Part shown: piece by piece, positions 22,357 through 35,430 of the stretch | Numbering within the stretch: position 1 is the first letter of the stretch | Layout: every line of letters starts with the position of its first letter | NCBI GenBank assembly: GCA_023213395.1 | Contig: CM041465.1 | Coordinates: forward strand, 12,028,001 to 12,092,000 | Length of the DNA: 64,000 bases | Origin: Cycas panzhihuaensis | Taxonomy: Eukaryota > Cycadophyta | Reading direction: 5' to 3' | The notes under the pieces: generated by a model | Told to the model about the DNA's origin: nothing | Seen by the model: only the letters and a program-made list of their open reading frames with translations | The model's database searches: none | Translations under genes and position numbers: made by a program

Positions 22357-23231
22357 TCGATAACGATGTTGCATCTAAGAAGGATTTGCACGCCAACATC
22401 ACCATGACTCAATCGTGTCTAATATCTCTCGGTAACTTGCTCGATATTTTGTAATAGTAACTCAATACGCCATCGAGAGGATCTGTAACTCTACTTATTA
22501 ATCTTACTTATAAGCGATCTTTGGAATCATGTACTGCTCATCAGACTGGCCCAGGAAATATAACAGTGTACAGCTCACCAGAAGCTAAATAGACCGTACC
22601 AGCGGAATACATAATCTCTTCCCACCATTTCTAAGAAAAGTAAAATATAGCAATTAATCAAAGCTACTTAAAATTATTCTTTGCTCTAACCATCGATAAA
22701 ATTCTGATTTTGGGGTATGAGGAAAACATCTTGATACGTCTCTCCTCATTTATGTGGACCAATATAAGGCATTCCTTCTCCATTTCACAGAAGAAACTAC
22801 CATTGGAGAGTAGGATGAACTGGAGTTTCCATTGACATAAATATTTACATTTGCGATCCTTCCATCTCTATTGGCTTATCATGAACTAGTAATTCGATTC
22901 TCCGCCTTTGCCAGTAGAAAGGAAAAGAACCATCCCGGGTGGTTCGTCCATGGAGGGTGGCCCTCGAACTAACGAGAATGATTGAAAATTGAGCTCGTTG
23001 CCCCATCTCCCCTTTCGGGCCCTCCGATTTTAGGTAATATGTAAACCACAGCATCTTCCGGAGTGTAACAAAGATTGAACCAATGTCCATTACAGCCGAG
23101 ACACACTATTGGGGAGCCGGTCGATAGATGACTTGAATTCTCATTGTGGTGATCTGCGTGTAAGCTCGTGACAACGAGGAAGCCGCGAACTCTGACAACT
23201 CCATGAAAGCGGCCCGGCGTCGATTACCACA
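22357..23231 (-). repeat. Possible LTR of an unidentified element
   Basis: A block of higher-complexity, higher-GC sequence lies between AT-rich flanks. It is bounded on one side by the PBS-like word and on the other by TGTGGTAATCG (minus strand) at the point where composition changes. I found no second copy in the window, so LTR status is unproven. The 22845-23090 minus frame is open but unrecognised; an organelle-derived insert is an alternative. Confidence 0.28.
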
Positions 23232-24779
23232 CCAAATTTGAAATCAATTTTTTATATTTTTCAATATATTTTCCATAAAGTTAAATTAATAAATTAAATT
23301 AAATATTATTTTGGTCCGGACGTTGAAGGTTTATCCCCCTAAGATCTCAACTCTTGGTCCCTATTTATCTCCATATATTTATTAGCAAGGGTAACATAGT
23401 TTTTAATACATTTTCCTTTTTCTTTTTTTTAATTTTAATTTTTATACCTTACATAAATAGTTATTGACATTTTTTCGCGATAACTCCTCCACTCTGACTT
23501 ATCGGCTTCTAGAAACGAAAACTAGTTTTATTAGATCGAAATCTTTGTATGATCAATTTTCACTATCCTTATGATTCAACCAATTTGGTCTTGAATTGAC
23601 CCGTTCACTGACGATTTAAAGTCAATCCAGTCCTTTTTAACCTTTTTTAAACTTTTTTACAAAAAATCACTTTTGAACTAATTATATTTTTATTCTTTGT
23701 GAAACTGTACTTTTTCTACCAGATTTATTCTTACAGTGATCTACATCTGTACAAACTTCATTACTTTGTACCTTTTATTTTATTTTTTAGAAATCTGTTT
23801 TGAATTACTTTCTTTAATCGTACCGAAAGTGGCACTTTTAGTCAGTTTTAAGCATTTTTCCAACATTTTTACCATAAAGGTATTTATTACCATTTACCTA
23901 TAACTTCTCCTGTTTGGCATCCAACTTCAGCTTCATCGGTTTCATTGGGAATTTGACTCGAATTATCTTCAATATGAGATAGTTTTTTAAAGTATGTTTT
24001 AATGTATATTTTACTATTTTTAAATCGCTTTCAAAGTAAAAGTGCATTTTATTTACTTTAAACACTGCCATATTTACACTTTTTATGAGATAATTTTTAA
24101 TTTTTAATTGAAAGTATATTCATCAATCTTATATAAACGATATTTGATTATCTTGCTAGCATCGACAAGTACATTTTATTGGCATTTTTATGTTACAATT
24201 CATTAGGCCCCCTACTCCTATTGTGCCTCAAAATGAGGCCTGTATATTTGGTCATTCAAACTTTGACTTACTGCGGAATCTAACTTTTGAAAACGGTCAA
24301 TTCCATTGGATTCATATTTTGTTTACCTCTCATAATGGCAAAGTTTCACCTTATTACAGATATCACCGAGGTATACTTTTAAGTTGATATAAACTTAAGC
24401 ATTTGATACGCCTCTATATTTGAAAAAAATTAAAAGGTTAAAATTTTATTATTTTTTTATCCTTAAAGTTTATTTCCAAATTTGTATACTTAAAGTTAGA
24501 TTCCTTTATTACATTCAAACTTGTTTTTACTATTTATTTTATTTCAAAATTATATTCTAAAAAGTATATCAAAAGATTATTTCTAAAGGCATATATATTG
24601 AAAGTTAATTTATCATTATTACAAAGATTATTTTCTTATTCACCTAGTAAGGTTGCATTCAATTGATCCCATTTTCAGCGGGTACGCTATTTTTTGAAAG
24701 AGGATATTTAACATCATGCTTAGATATTAATATTATTTATTTGACTCTTTTGATTTAGTAAAAAGCATACTTTATATAG
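23232..24779. other. AT-rich region without recognised features
   Basis: Low-GC sequence with many T runs. A 65-codon frame at 24190-24387 shows no family features. I see no gene or repeat boundary. Confidence 0.5.
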
Positions 24780-25200
24780 CTCCTAAAGTTTTTTATAACA
24801 TGGCAGTGTTTAATTACTATATATTTGATGGGCAAAATTTTTTGGGAATGAGTATAAGGATTGTGAAAACTATTTTATTACACATGATTTATGGAAATAT
24901 TTACAAAATGACTATGATGTTAGTATTAAGGGGAAAACGATTGAAAAAGCATTAAAATTATTATTTTGTCTTACTATTCACTGATGATGTTTTTTTCAAA
25001 GGTTTGGGGTAAATTAACGCACTCGAACTTGTTTGGGATACATTAATTTCTACCACTTATGGGGGGAAGTACCTAGCCATATTCGATGATATTTTTGTTG
25101 AGCATGTGAGGACATATGGCGTAATAGGTGATTTTATAAATGAGATAATGTCCAGAAGATTTCGGTACTCAAATGTAGGACCAACTTACATAAGGATTTG
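24780..25200 (+). pseudogene. Copia-like gag remnant (element G)
   Basis: Plus-strand reading across shifts gives a copia gag (UBN2-type) pattern: FDGQNF, then EYKDCENYFITHDLWKYLQ and NDYDV, and later VEHVRTYGVIGDFINEIM, the usual place of the helix before the zinc knuckle. It lacks pol, and a 3' LTR follows within 400 bases, so a large internal deletion or a non-autonomous derivative is likely. Confidence 0.5.
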
Positions 25201-25580
25201 ATCCTCTCCATTTAAGGGAGAATGAGAAAATGAATCACATGACATGATGGAGAATGAATCTGATGCTGTGACAAAAAGAAATCTTATGATATGACAGTTG
25301 TTGACTTAACTTCTATGATTATTAAAAAAGATAAACATCAAATTCTTAAAATTTTTTCAATGTTCCAAATTAACATGAGAGTCAAAGTTGCATCTATACA
25401 TATATACTTGAATCGAAGCATCATTTACTTCTGACAAATTTTGAATTACTTCGCGATACAAAAGACATATGTTATAAGAAGGTTGAAGCAATTGATAAAA
25501 GATCAAAATTTTAAAGTTTTTTCTGAAGCATAAAGTTCCATAAGTTGAGGAAAATAATATAAAATGTTCATGATTTACAT

Positions 25581-25592
25581 TAAGGGAGAGAA
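25581..25592 (+). other. Polypurine tract of element G
   Basis: TAAGGGAGAGAA directly precedes the TG of the 3' LTR. Confidence 0.6.
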
Positions 25593-26050
25593 TGTTGGAG
25601 TTAATCATCATCACTCCACTCCCAATCTTTCTAACCAAGATTGTACACCTCGTCAACTTCAATGCTTAGACATATGATGCTCACGTTTACAAAGTTAAGG
25701 TAAGTTTAACTTTGATTCAAGTTCAGTTTCTTTTGAGAGTTAAGTTAACATTATTTTATTATTATTTTAAATTTACAGGGGTTGAGGAGTTTCCCTCCTC
25801 CCCCAAATCATAAATAATATTGAGGGTGTGCAACCTTGACAGTTCCTTTAGACACCGCACTCATTTTGAGAAATTTATATTGCTCACTTTCTAATAATGG
25901 ATTTTGAAGATTAAGCTCTCATGTTTATGCTACTATTGTGCAACATTGAATGAAGATTTGTATTGGAATATTGATATTTCTTTAGAATCTTATATTGATT
26001 TTATGATTATCTCTCTTTCATATTCTCTCTCAGCAATATTTTTTCCAACA
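25593..26050 (+). repeat. 3' LTR of element G
   Basis: The 458-bp LTR is bounded by the inverted terminal words TGTTGGA and TCCAACA, with a PPT on its left. It contains an intron-like segment from GTAAGT (about 25698) to TTTACAG (about 25778). No matching 5' LTR was found in the window. Confidence 0.65.
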
Positions 26051-26339
26051 TCTAATTCTGTATTTTTAATGCTAACAAAGATACATGGTATTGAACTTTT
26101 TATAGGTCATTCTCTTAAAAGGATTAAAAGTAACTTTCTCTTACTTACATGACCCATCAAAGATCACTCTAAAACCATTATTGACTTTTAATTTCCCTTT
26201 ATTTTTTAGCTTATATTTCGCTTATTTTGCTTAAAAGAACCATTTTCTTATAATAACTTTACACCATAACATTAATTTTCTTATATTAAAAAGATAACTA
26301 CCTAATTAATCACCACTTATTCTAACCTTGTAAGGGAAA
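26051..26339. other. AT-rich spacer
   Basis: No coding or repeat signal recognised. Confidence 0.5.
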
Positions 26340-27002
26340 TGATTAGGACCCCAGTTACCACCCTATATACACCATTGGTGTACTCTAATTTACTAGCGGA
26401 AACCATTATTATAAGGTATAATAGGTGGAAAGTTGAGGTGTATACCTTTCCTATTAGAATTCCCAGAGACTACAGGGCTAGACCTCATAGGGGTGAGTGC
26501 TGGTTAATCAAGTTCTCTATTACTAGATCTCTGGCCACTATGTATAAGTCTAAGTATAGGTGAGCAAATAAATTAGAGGGTCCTAGACCTTCATTACAAC
26601 TCTCACATACTAAAGTATATAGATACTTGAGCTCACGCATACTAATATATAGAGTCCTTGGTTTATCATTTATGGGTAGGTGCCACTAGATAAGATAGTA
26701 ACCAAGAACTATTATCCTTCCTAAATACCCTTTAAAACTCTATGGGGCTCTAGATTAGTAGCCCCTTGTGTAGATTAGTACATAAATGTCACATAAACTT
26801 TGTAAAGATAAAAAATAATATAAAACTTTGAAAAAAATAACATCACAAATGCTATTATCTAACAACATTAAACTTAATGATATCAATAATTTCATACTAT
26901 GAAAAAAATAAGTTAAAGTCCACTTATCATAAATGATTTTGGGCCTATATAAATGGAAATATACCTCATTTAGGCCTATACAAGACCTAGACGATCCTAA
27001 CA
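26340..27002 (-). repeat. Possible solo LTR
   Basis: On the minus strand the segment starts TGTTAGGATC after a GGGG run and ends GTCCTAATCA, giving a near-inverted terminal pair. A TATATAGG word lies near its start. The flanks (GGAAA and CCCCA) do not match, so no TSD supports it. Confidence 0.25.
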
Positions 27003-27457
27003 CCCCAATTTCTTCCTAATATTGTAGCCTCCCTTCAAGAACTTCAAAGCTAAGGATAATATTGTATTTTCCTTCTTCCACTTTGATTTTTGAGAAGACC
27101 AAGTCAAGACCAAAAACATCAAAATAACCCAAACATCTCATGAGGTATGGACCATTCTTTATTACCTCTTATGAGAGAGAAAGGATGAATCTAGATACTT
27201 AACCCTTTAAAGACTACCTATTTATTATATCTTTTATAGGCAATATATATCTTACTATACTAAAGATAAAACCATTAAGAATAAATTAATAATTATAGTG
27301 AACCACCTTCCAATCATGACTTAATTTCATCATCTAACATTCTTAACATTTAACCCTTTATCTCTAAACTTCATGATAATTATATAAAATAGACTTCATA
27401 ACCTTTGAGAGGTTATTGTTATGAGAATAGAACATACTCAATCAACTTGGGGTCTCA
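27003..27457. other. Left flank of gypsy F, nothing recognised
   Basis: AT-rich DNA with no family resemblance. It does not obviously match the C leader on the right side of F. Confidence 0.5.
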
Positions 27458-29941
27458 AGTTTCCCAACTTCCGAGAATGGATACCAATTACCAACTCGGG
27501 TAAGTGCGTATGTTTCTCGCATTATCATCTCTTTCGATGAGTATTTGTGCGTAGCATGTATGTGGCTTCAGGCGACTTTGTCATCGCCCACACTTATTTT
27601 AGCCTATGATTACTATAGTAGGGGCACACTCCTAGCAAGTGTGGCACCCGTGGCCGCTTTCACTTCCCGTGATCCGCCCTCCCCGCCTTAAGACCCACTC
27701 ACAGCTTGCACCACCTCCACCCGCAGGATGACCCATCATCGCTTGGTCAACTCGCCACCGGGTTGAGCCCTATTTTTGCCCCTTTGGACCCGCTTGTTGG
27801 CTTCTTGCCTTGCAGGTGTCTCAAAATTTCATTGGTCCTTTGTCATCGCCATTGACTGGGGTCAAGGCCTGCTTTTGCCTTTGGGTCTGTCACCGCCGAA
27901 TATTCATGGTACCGTAGAATTTACAGCCAGATCACTGTCCTTAATTTATTTTTTAAAATCCACTGTGGCAATTTCGCATTTATTCTTAAATCGCCACGTG
28001 GCTCGTGGACTTACTCTTCTCCGCCGCGCCTATCGCTCACTTTAGGGTTTGGTTTGAGTACTTAAGCCATTTTTACCTCATTTTTAGATCTTTTCGCTTC
28101 ACTTTTGAATTGCTCTTTTAAGGAAACAACATTACCGCCTCCGCCTTTCCCTTCTATTCTGCTGCATCGACCTCTTGGCCCCTCCCACAAAGACACTGTT
28201 TCCCTTCGGTGTGGCTAGGACATTCTCTCACCCCTCATGCACCTTAGAGAGGGGCCCCTGAGTGGTTCCAGAGATCTTGCCTGTGCAAAGCTACAAGTGC
28301 TTCAAGTGTGTGTTTCCTATAAACTCCTTGCAGCAGTGGTCCCAAACTCGCTTATACACGATCTAAGTGATTCCTCATCCCTCTTCATCGCTCTTTGGCT
28401 TAGGCTAGTCCTTGCCTCCCTCATTCGTATTTTGTTTACATGATTTTTCTTGTGATATTCATGCTCTATTTTACTGGCTTGCTTGCTATGTGAGTTTGGT
28501 TCTTGTCCCTTTGGTAGGCTATCTATCTCACACTGCCTCTGTCTGGCTCAGGTTTGTCACCAAGGCAAAGGGCGCTGAGGCTTGGCATAGGCTTTGGGAA
28601 GGAGTTGCGTGGATTCCGCACACCTCCACGCCTTAAGCGGCTCTAAGCCCCAAACCTCCCTCTCGCCTTTGCTGCGCCTTAGCATGCAAACAAGGGTTTG
28701 TAGGTCTTTCTTGTCAGCCAAACCAATTCCCAAGTTGCAAGACCATTTGAGGACCTTGTTCGTGTTTGGGTAACTTGTATAAGTCCCAACCGCTAGTCTT
28801 GCCTCAACTCTCTTCCTTTGCTCCCTATTGCTCCCTCATAGCGTCACGGTAGGTTTTCTTGGGCCTCATTTTCCCACTGTCATTTTCCACCCCTTGCTCT
28901 TGGCCTTGCCCTCATGGCCGTGGCTCTTGGGGGAGGTTAGGGCGCTATTCATGGAGAGGTGGGCCACCGAGGCTTCACCGATCATTTACTCCTGTAGGTT
29001 ACTCTCTCTTGTGTACTTTTATTGTGATTGGTACTAACGCATGGGTTATTTAGATTCACATTTATACTATTTAGACATATATTATTAGAATCCCTATTGC
29101 ATGTTAGTGTCCTTCCTCTGGGAAGGGAGAGATTGCTATTGCTTGCAGGTATTTGGGGAGCGTGGAGGATATCGTCCGTTAGTCCCGTTGCCGGTAAGCA
29201 CCCTTATATACATCGTGTTTTCATATTTCTTCATTTATTAGCTTTTGCTTCCTTCCTTTCTTTGGCATTGCATTTGTTTTTCCGGGGAAGGTAAGGGAGC
29301 CCCTTTTCAATCCGCCACGACGTCCCGCATCCAGCGCGCTGCGTGGAGTAGCTTGGTGCCCCTCGAGAAGGCTTCCGTCGCGCATGCCCTCGGTCTAGGT
29401 GCACATCTTACCCCTACATCGCTACCACTATTTTTCCTTTTTTGTTTTCTTCTTAGTAATTAGCGCATTAGAAAGCAAAAAGGGAAATTTGGTTTTGTAT
29501 TTGGTTATGTGTCAATTATTTTATTACACGCATCTGTGCCATCTATAGGAAAGGTTACAGGAACCCCCCCTCCTCTACCTTTCCTCTTCTCCTCTTAGCC
29601 GTACAAGTCTCTTGCCTCCCTCATCGCTTGTTAGCTTATTTAGGCACACTCCTGACTTGTTTCCCTTGGGTCTTCTCCTTCCCCTTCCGGCCACCCAAGG
29701 GTGGGAGGATCCTATCCATAGGTCAACTCCGGTTTGCCTTACGCATCTTCACCCTTTATTCGGAGTGGTGAAGGATCACCTGATAGTAGCCATACTCCAT
29801 TGCAGATCCCGAACTCGCGCTCCGGTGCACGGGGCGCTCTACGTGGTTATTGCTTCCCTCATAGGTTCCACCTCCAGTTATATCACCACCCACTCACACC
29901 ACACCTATCAGTTAGGTAGCTATCCCGTAGATGCGCGTCCA
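27458..29941 (+). repeat. 5' LTR of gypsy F
   Basis: The 2484-bp LTR starts AGTTTCCC where E and the 3' LTR have TGTTTCC, and ends GCGCGTCCA. It aligns with 41058-43606 throughout. Its many short frames are LTR noise. A TACTTAAG-type promoter word lies near 28060, conserved near 41680. Confidence 0.88.
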
Positions 29942-29961
29942 CTAGCGACCACACTGGGGAC
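29942..29961 (+). other. PBS of gypsy F (Arg-tRNA-like)
   Basis: CTAGCGACCACACTGGGGAC abuts the LTR end. It resembles the tRNA-Arg PBS described for Ogre/Tat elements (TGGCGAC followed by CTGGGGA), with changes. Confidence 0.6.
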
Positions 29962-30115
29962 TGCCAGTAAGGGAGCTAGTTTCTGCTCTCTTCCGTTGGT
30001 TTCGCTACCTTCTTGTGATCCTTTTATACCTATTCCAATCTCTACGTTGGGCAGCCCCCAACGCGGGTGTTTTACCATTCTCTCTCTTTTCCCTAACATT
30101 GTTGGTTGATCTTGC

Positions 30116-32040
30116 ATGCGACGCTTTTCTCATCATTTGCGCAGTCTACCTCCATTGTTAGAAGACCCCGAGTATCACCCTCTTCCTTCACGATTCGATC
30201 CGAACTATGGAGGGGTACTCTTCCGATTGGGCCTACCATACTTCAACCTTGGAAACCCATGCTTTTCGTTCCTCTATTCCTGGGTCCACCCAAGAGGGTG
30301 ATGACCCCCTTTATTACCCCAGTGACCAACACCTCTCACTCGACGTCCATCCCTCTACCCATGCCGTAGAAGGATCCCTTCCTCTTGAGACTTGCCACGT
30401 AGTTGGCAACTCTTATGAGGAGCATTCCGAGGAACCTACTTTGTTCGAGGTCCCCATTACCTCTTACGAGTATGTAGGGACTCCTCCCGTTGACGTAGTT
30501 GAAGCTCTCAACGAGTGTCGCCATGCGACACGCTTGTAACCTGGCCCCTGGATGGCTTGAGGGTGCCCTTCGTGGAGGAGCCTCTCTCGCCTCCTCCCCG
30601 CATGCCTCATCCTCATCTACTCTTCCTTTGACAACAACCTTTGTGCCCGGTAAGGCTGTCCCACTCATTTCCTATTCTCGGGGGCACGCGGTCGTGCCTT
30701 CCATTTCCCATCGAGGTCCCGGTGTTTCGTGATCTCCCGTGGTGTCTTTCCCTCAATCAAGGTTAGCATACATCTCCCCTAACCAAACCAATGTGCCATC
30801 CCCAATGTGGCACACATTGTTGCTCCTAGTGCCCGCTTGGTCCTACTAGCATCCTGCCTACTAGTCACGTGGGATCCGCTCCTGCATCCTCAACCCAACA
30901 CGTTGGTGCTTCCTTCGCTCCCCAGGTATACTTCTCAACCTTAGGGGTGGGGTAGAGGAAGCCATCTCCTGGGTTATGGGTGGATCCACTATACCCATAT
31001 GGGATCGCCCCACCCACGGGTGGCCCATATGGGCAAAACCCGGGTTCCACATCCCTCTTGCTGTCATCCAATGCAGATTCCATCTGTTGTGCCTTCGCAA
31101 GGGAACGACTCCTTCAAGGCACCCACCCCATGCCTCTTTCATAAGGCGTTTCCTCAAGGAGGATGGGTGTCCCACCCCATCCACTCCTTGTCGCTACTCA
31201 CTACCGACCTTGGCTGGACCCTATGGTCCGCAAGGGCACGCCTTCATGGACTTTAGGTCAACCCCTCTTTCAGCTGAGGCGTTAGAACCAACTTATCGCC
31301 TCATCCCCTGAAGTTCCTAGATTCAATGGAACTGTCATAAGACCATGAGCATGTACGTAGTTTTTCTATGGCATGCATTGATTACTGGGCTTACGACCAC
31401 ATTTTAATGAAATTATTCCAGCGATCCTTCCAGGGCGACACCCTCAAGTGGTTCTACCGTCTCCCTGCCCATTCCATCCATTCATTCCAGCAATTGGTGG
31501 ACGAGTTCATCAACTATTTTGATGTAGCAGTCCATTCGAGAGAGCGGAATGAAGTCACTTCTTTCGCTCAAGAAAGGCCACAATGAGATGAATCGTGACT
31601 TTGTGCAGCGATTCCATGACTTGCTTCACTCCACTAAGGCAACATTGCTAAGGAGAGCTGAAGCCGACCTTTCTCACAACGCACTTCCGGCCCTAAAGTT
31701 CATGTGGAAGTCCTCAAGATGGGGGCGACCACATGTGACTCCGCGATCGCCAAGTATTTGGCGTTGGAGGCTATTGAGATCCAAGCCGGGTCTCAAGAAA
31801 CCTCTTAGCCCTCACAAAGGCCGTGAGGCACCACCCCAACCAAGGATACCAAACCTTCACAACCTACCTGGTCTTCCTTCTCATCCGATCGAGAGGACTT
31901 TAGACCCTCTCACATCACCATACGCTCATTCGAAAGACACGATGAAGGAACTCAAGCTTCAAGCTCCTTCGTCCCCTACATCCAACAAACAAGTCCAACA
32001 CAGTACCCAAGATCCTCTCCCTAGGAGTGGAAATGCCTAG
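30116..32040 (+). pseudogene. Gypsy F gag region
   Basis: Open frames from 30116 and 30207 have an acidic, protein-like composition without a domain I recognise and may be the N-terminal gag extension. The retrotransposon gag core (PF03732-type) is clear at 31368-31586: FQGDTLKWFYRLPAHSI then SFQQLVDEFINYF. It continues in another frame from about 31550. The rest, to about 32040, is basic and Pro-rich. Frame changes occur at least near 31570. No zinc knuckle was identified. Confidence 0.75.
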
Positions 32041-32819
32041 ACTTCCCAAGCGAGAAGGTCTGACCCTCCGCCGGAGAAGAAGTGGTGCTCCATTCATGGG
32101 AGTGCTTCCACACGATTTATCGTGTTGTAGGGCCCAACATCCTAAGGATGCACCTCGACGCGATTCTTCCCCCAAATGGGCCTCAAGGCCTAATTTGGAT
32201 CAACGCTTCACAAGGATCCGCTCCTCAAACATGGGGAACGCGATCGCAACACCCAAACTAAGAGCAACCAAATCGAGGAAGATCACCGATCCCGTCCTTC
32301 CGCGACAAAGGAAGGGTGCGAACTCGCCTTCCCCTCTCATTCTCCTAGTTGCCTGACCACCCCGTCACCTTCGCGACCCCAAAACAAGGGAAGAAGGTGA
32401 TCCAGGTTGGAAGCAACCCCACTTACACCCTTACATCTCAAGTCGCCAAGGAAGCGACGGGAGCTTCTTGTTCTTCCGCTCCTTCTGACCCTCTTCCAGA
32501 GAACCTTCCTCCGAAAATCCCTTTCTTTCCTAAGGCTATTCCTATATGCCCGGGTCGTTACAATTTCTGAAGGGCACTTACCCAACCTACTGCAAAGGGT
32601 AAGCCCTTCTCCATCGTGGACGAGCTTCATACAGTCACCGCAGGAATGTCCTTGATGGACGTTCTCAGGAGTTGTCCCGAGCAGCGGGCCCTCTTCTTGG
32701 AAGCTTTAGGATCGAGTGATGTGCCTGTCCACGCTTTGGGTGTCACCCAAGGTTGTGGACCCGTTATCTCATTTGATCCTAAGGATCTTCCTCCCACCGG
32801 TGAAAGGGAACGTTAGTGG

Positions 32820-33240
32820 AACTTCCCATTTACCATCACTATCGATACACCCGATTGTACTCTTCGAAGGACTGTTGTCGACAACGGTTCTTCTATCAAT
32901 GCCATGCCCTTGCGTGTCATGCAAGAGCTTAGTATTTCCGCCTTGGAACCTGTTCCCTGGTGATGCCAAGGTTATGACGGTAGCGAGAAGACCCCTTTGG
33001 GATCTATCGCGATTCTGCTCACCCTTGAGGGCAAGACTGTTCTTGTCGACGTTGTAGTCCTTGACGTTGACATGGATTACAACCTCCTTCTAGGTCGCCC
33101 ATGGCTTGATCAAATGGGAGCCGTGTGCTCTACTCTTTGGGGACAACTTAAATTCGTCCACAACGGACGAATGAGAGTGGTTCTCCGCGAATGCCCATTC
33201 ACCAAACAAACTCGCTCCACCAATTTGAAACCAAGGTTCA
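32820..33240 (+). pseudogene. Gypsy F aspartic protease
   Basis: Reading across one frameshift near 32960, it shows VDNGSSINAM (catalytic Asp in D-N-G form) and, about 65 residues later, YNLLLGRPWL, the usual closing motif of Ty3/gypsy proteases. The protease cuts the polyprotein into its parts. Confidence 0.8.
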
Positions 33241-33925
33241 TCTACCCATGTCTCAGCTTGCTCTATTGGTATACCTAACCCATCCGAAGAAGATCCCGTA
33301 TCTTCTTCCCCTAGCCTCACGCGATTCGCCCCTATTGGTGTTAGGAGTTATGGGTACCTTGCTTCGTTTAGTGATGATGAGTCACTCGGACCTAAGACAA
33401 GGATTGTCTCCACCCCGCTCTTTCCTCCGCGCCAAGAGGGTTGCACTCGCCTTGTTCTAGATCCCCACCTAGAATCTCTCTCGTTGGTGAGGTTAGCCAT
33501 TCATCGTGTCATACATCATCGCCAGTGTTGACCACCCATCGCCATTCTTCTTCTTCATTACCCCGTAGGTAATGGCTTTGAAGAATTACCTTCGGGCCTC
33601 CTTCCGAGAAGCCTCTTCTTGTTTTTCCTCCGATTCCCCACGAGGAAGTTGAGCAACCCGACGACCACCACGGTCCGCTGTTTGTGCTCCCTCCAGCGCT
33701 TCCTCTACTCGAAGTAAGGTCATCCATGGGGTGGATTATTTCAAGGATGACGAAGCCCTGCTTGAGCATCTGGCGGGCCTTGCACCTAACTTGCCTTCTG
33801 GTCACCACCGGCTTGGTCATTAGAAGATCCTTGCGATCAGATCCACGCTTGCCGATCCGATCCCGTCTCCTATTCCTCCTCATCCTATTGATCTTGCCCC
33901 TCTCCACTTCAAGGAGGGCAATGTC

Positions 33926-34850
33926 ATGTGCATGGGGGCAACTCAAGACATAGTCTTGGCCCCAGGCAAGGTCATTAAGGTCAGGTTGGAATGTTCTCCT
34001 GATGAGATAAGGGAGTACTCCCTTCTGTTCCAGGAGTTCAGAGACGTTTTCGCGTGGGATTATGCTGACATGAAGGGAATTGACCCCTCGATTGTCACTC
34101 ATAATCTCACTACCCTTCCTGGCGCCCGCCCTGTGTGCCAGAAGGCCCTTCACCAAGCTCTCTAGCGTCAAAATGGAGGTTAAGAAGCCGGACTGGCTTA
34201 TTACTTCCATCGACTACCCTAAGTGGGTCTCTAACATTGTCCCCGTTGCTAAAAAGAATGGGGTGATCTGTATATGCATCGATTTCTGCGACATTAATAA
34301 TGCTTGTCCCAAGGACAATTTCCCGTTACCCTTCCTCAATCAGATCATCAATCGCACCGCCGGATTTGAAGTGATGTCCCTAATAGACGGCTTCTCCAGC
34401 TATAACCAGATTCAGATTTCTCCTGAAGACCGCCATAAGATGGCCTTCACTACTCCTTGGGGTACCTTCGCCTATAAGGCGATGCCCTTTGGCCTTAAGA
34501 ATGCAGGTGCTACTTACCAAAGAGCCATGCATTTCATTTTCCATGACCTCATTAACAACACGTTGGAGGTCTTCATGGACGATATGATGGGTCTCTCCTG
34601 CCAAGAGCCCATCACCCTTTCGACTTGTGCCATCTTCTCACGATGCCGCAAGTATCACGCCGCCTAAACTGGCTCAAGTGTGTGTTTGCCGTTACTTCGG
34701 GTAAACTCCTTGGGTTCCTTGTATCCAAACAAGGAATTCAGGTCGACCCTGACAAAGTCAGAGCGATCCTTGACATGTCACCACCTAGAACTCAACGACA
34801 GATTAAGTCGTTTCTAGGGAGGCTCAGTTTTCTTAGGCGCTTCTAAGCCG
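33926..34850 (+). pseudogene. Gypsy F reverse transcriptase
   Basis: The N-terminal lead includes FAWDYADMKGIDPSI. The palm follows with DFCDINNACPKDNFPLP, SYNQIQI and the GTFAYKAMPFGLKNAGATYQ block. The active site is FMDDMM at about 34572-34589 where YVDD or YIDD is usual. Thumb words LGFLVSKQGIQVDPDKV and FLGRLSFL follow after a shift near 34600. Two frameshifts, and a stop at 34844, disable it. Confidence 0.9.
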
Positions 34851-35430
34851 ACTTTGCTATGAGCGCTAAACCCCTCACGAACCTATTGAAGAAGGGAGCT
34901 CCTTTTGCCTGGTCTGAAAAGACCCAAAAGGCCTTCGAAGGACTTAAGGAAGCCCTAGCTCGCCTCCCACGCTACGCCTCCTCGATTTGATAGGCCTTTC
35001 ATCCTATATACCCCTAGAATCCTTGGGGGCTATGCTAGTCAGAGGATGACTCGGAACCGAGAGAGCTATATATTTCATCATTCGTGACTCTCATGGTCAT
35101 TGAGCTTAACTATTCTCCCGAGAAGGAATGCATCTCCTTGGTCCACGCGACCAAGAAGTTCGTGCACTACTTGCTCCCAAGAACACCACCAAGGTGATCA
35201 TCCAATCCAATCCCTCATGCGATACTTATCGACTGCTCAGATTTAGCAGGGTCGGTCGTTGGGCCATCCTACTCCAAGAATTCGACCTCCATATCGTCAA
35301 CCGGAAATCAAAGAAGGGAATGATAGTGGCTGAGCAACTCGCGGATGCCCCTATCCCTAACTCCTTTGGTGCTCCCGTTGACGACTCTCTCCCCGATGAG
35401 TCTATCTTGACGATTCAGGGAGCCTCTCCC
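34851..35430 (+). pseudogene. Gypsy F RNase H adjoining RT
   Basis: This matches the connection and RNase H-like part of gypsy pol: KGAPFAWSEKTQKAFEGLK, then YSPEKECISLVHATKKFVHY and, in another frame, GRWAILLQEFDLHI. Stops near 34990 and a shift near 35150 break it. This is the ordinary gypsy RNase H, distinct from the second one near the 3' LTR. Confidence 0.78.

Noticed and set aside
22845-23090. 81-codon minus-strand frame as an organelle or host gene
   Set aside because: It reads like complex protein sequence, but I cannot name a family, so no gene was called.
27450-27454. GGGTC as target-site duplication of gypsy F
   Set aside because: It matches 43607-43611 but lies 3 bases outside the LTR start set by comparison with E, so I do not accept it as a true TSD.
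33509-34210. 233-codon minus-strand frame opposite F pol
   Set aside because: It overlaps the sense RT lead region, which has clear pol motifs; codon-level shadow of GC-rich coding DNA.
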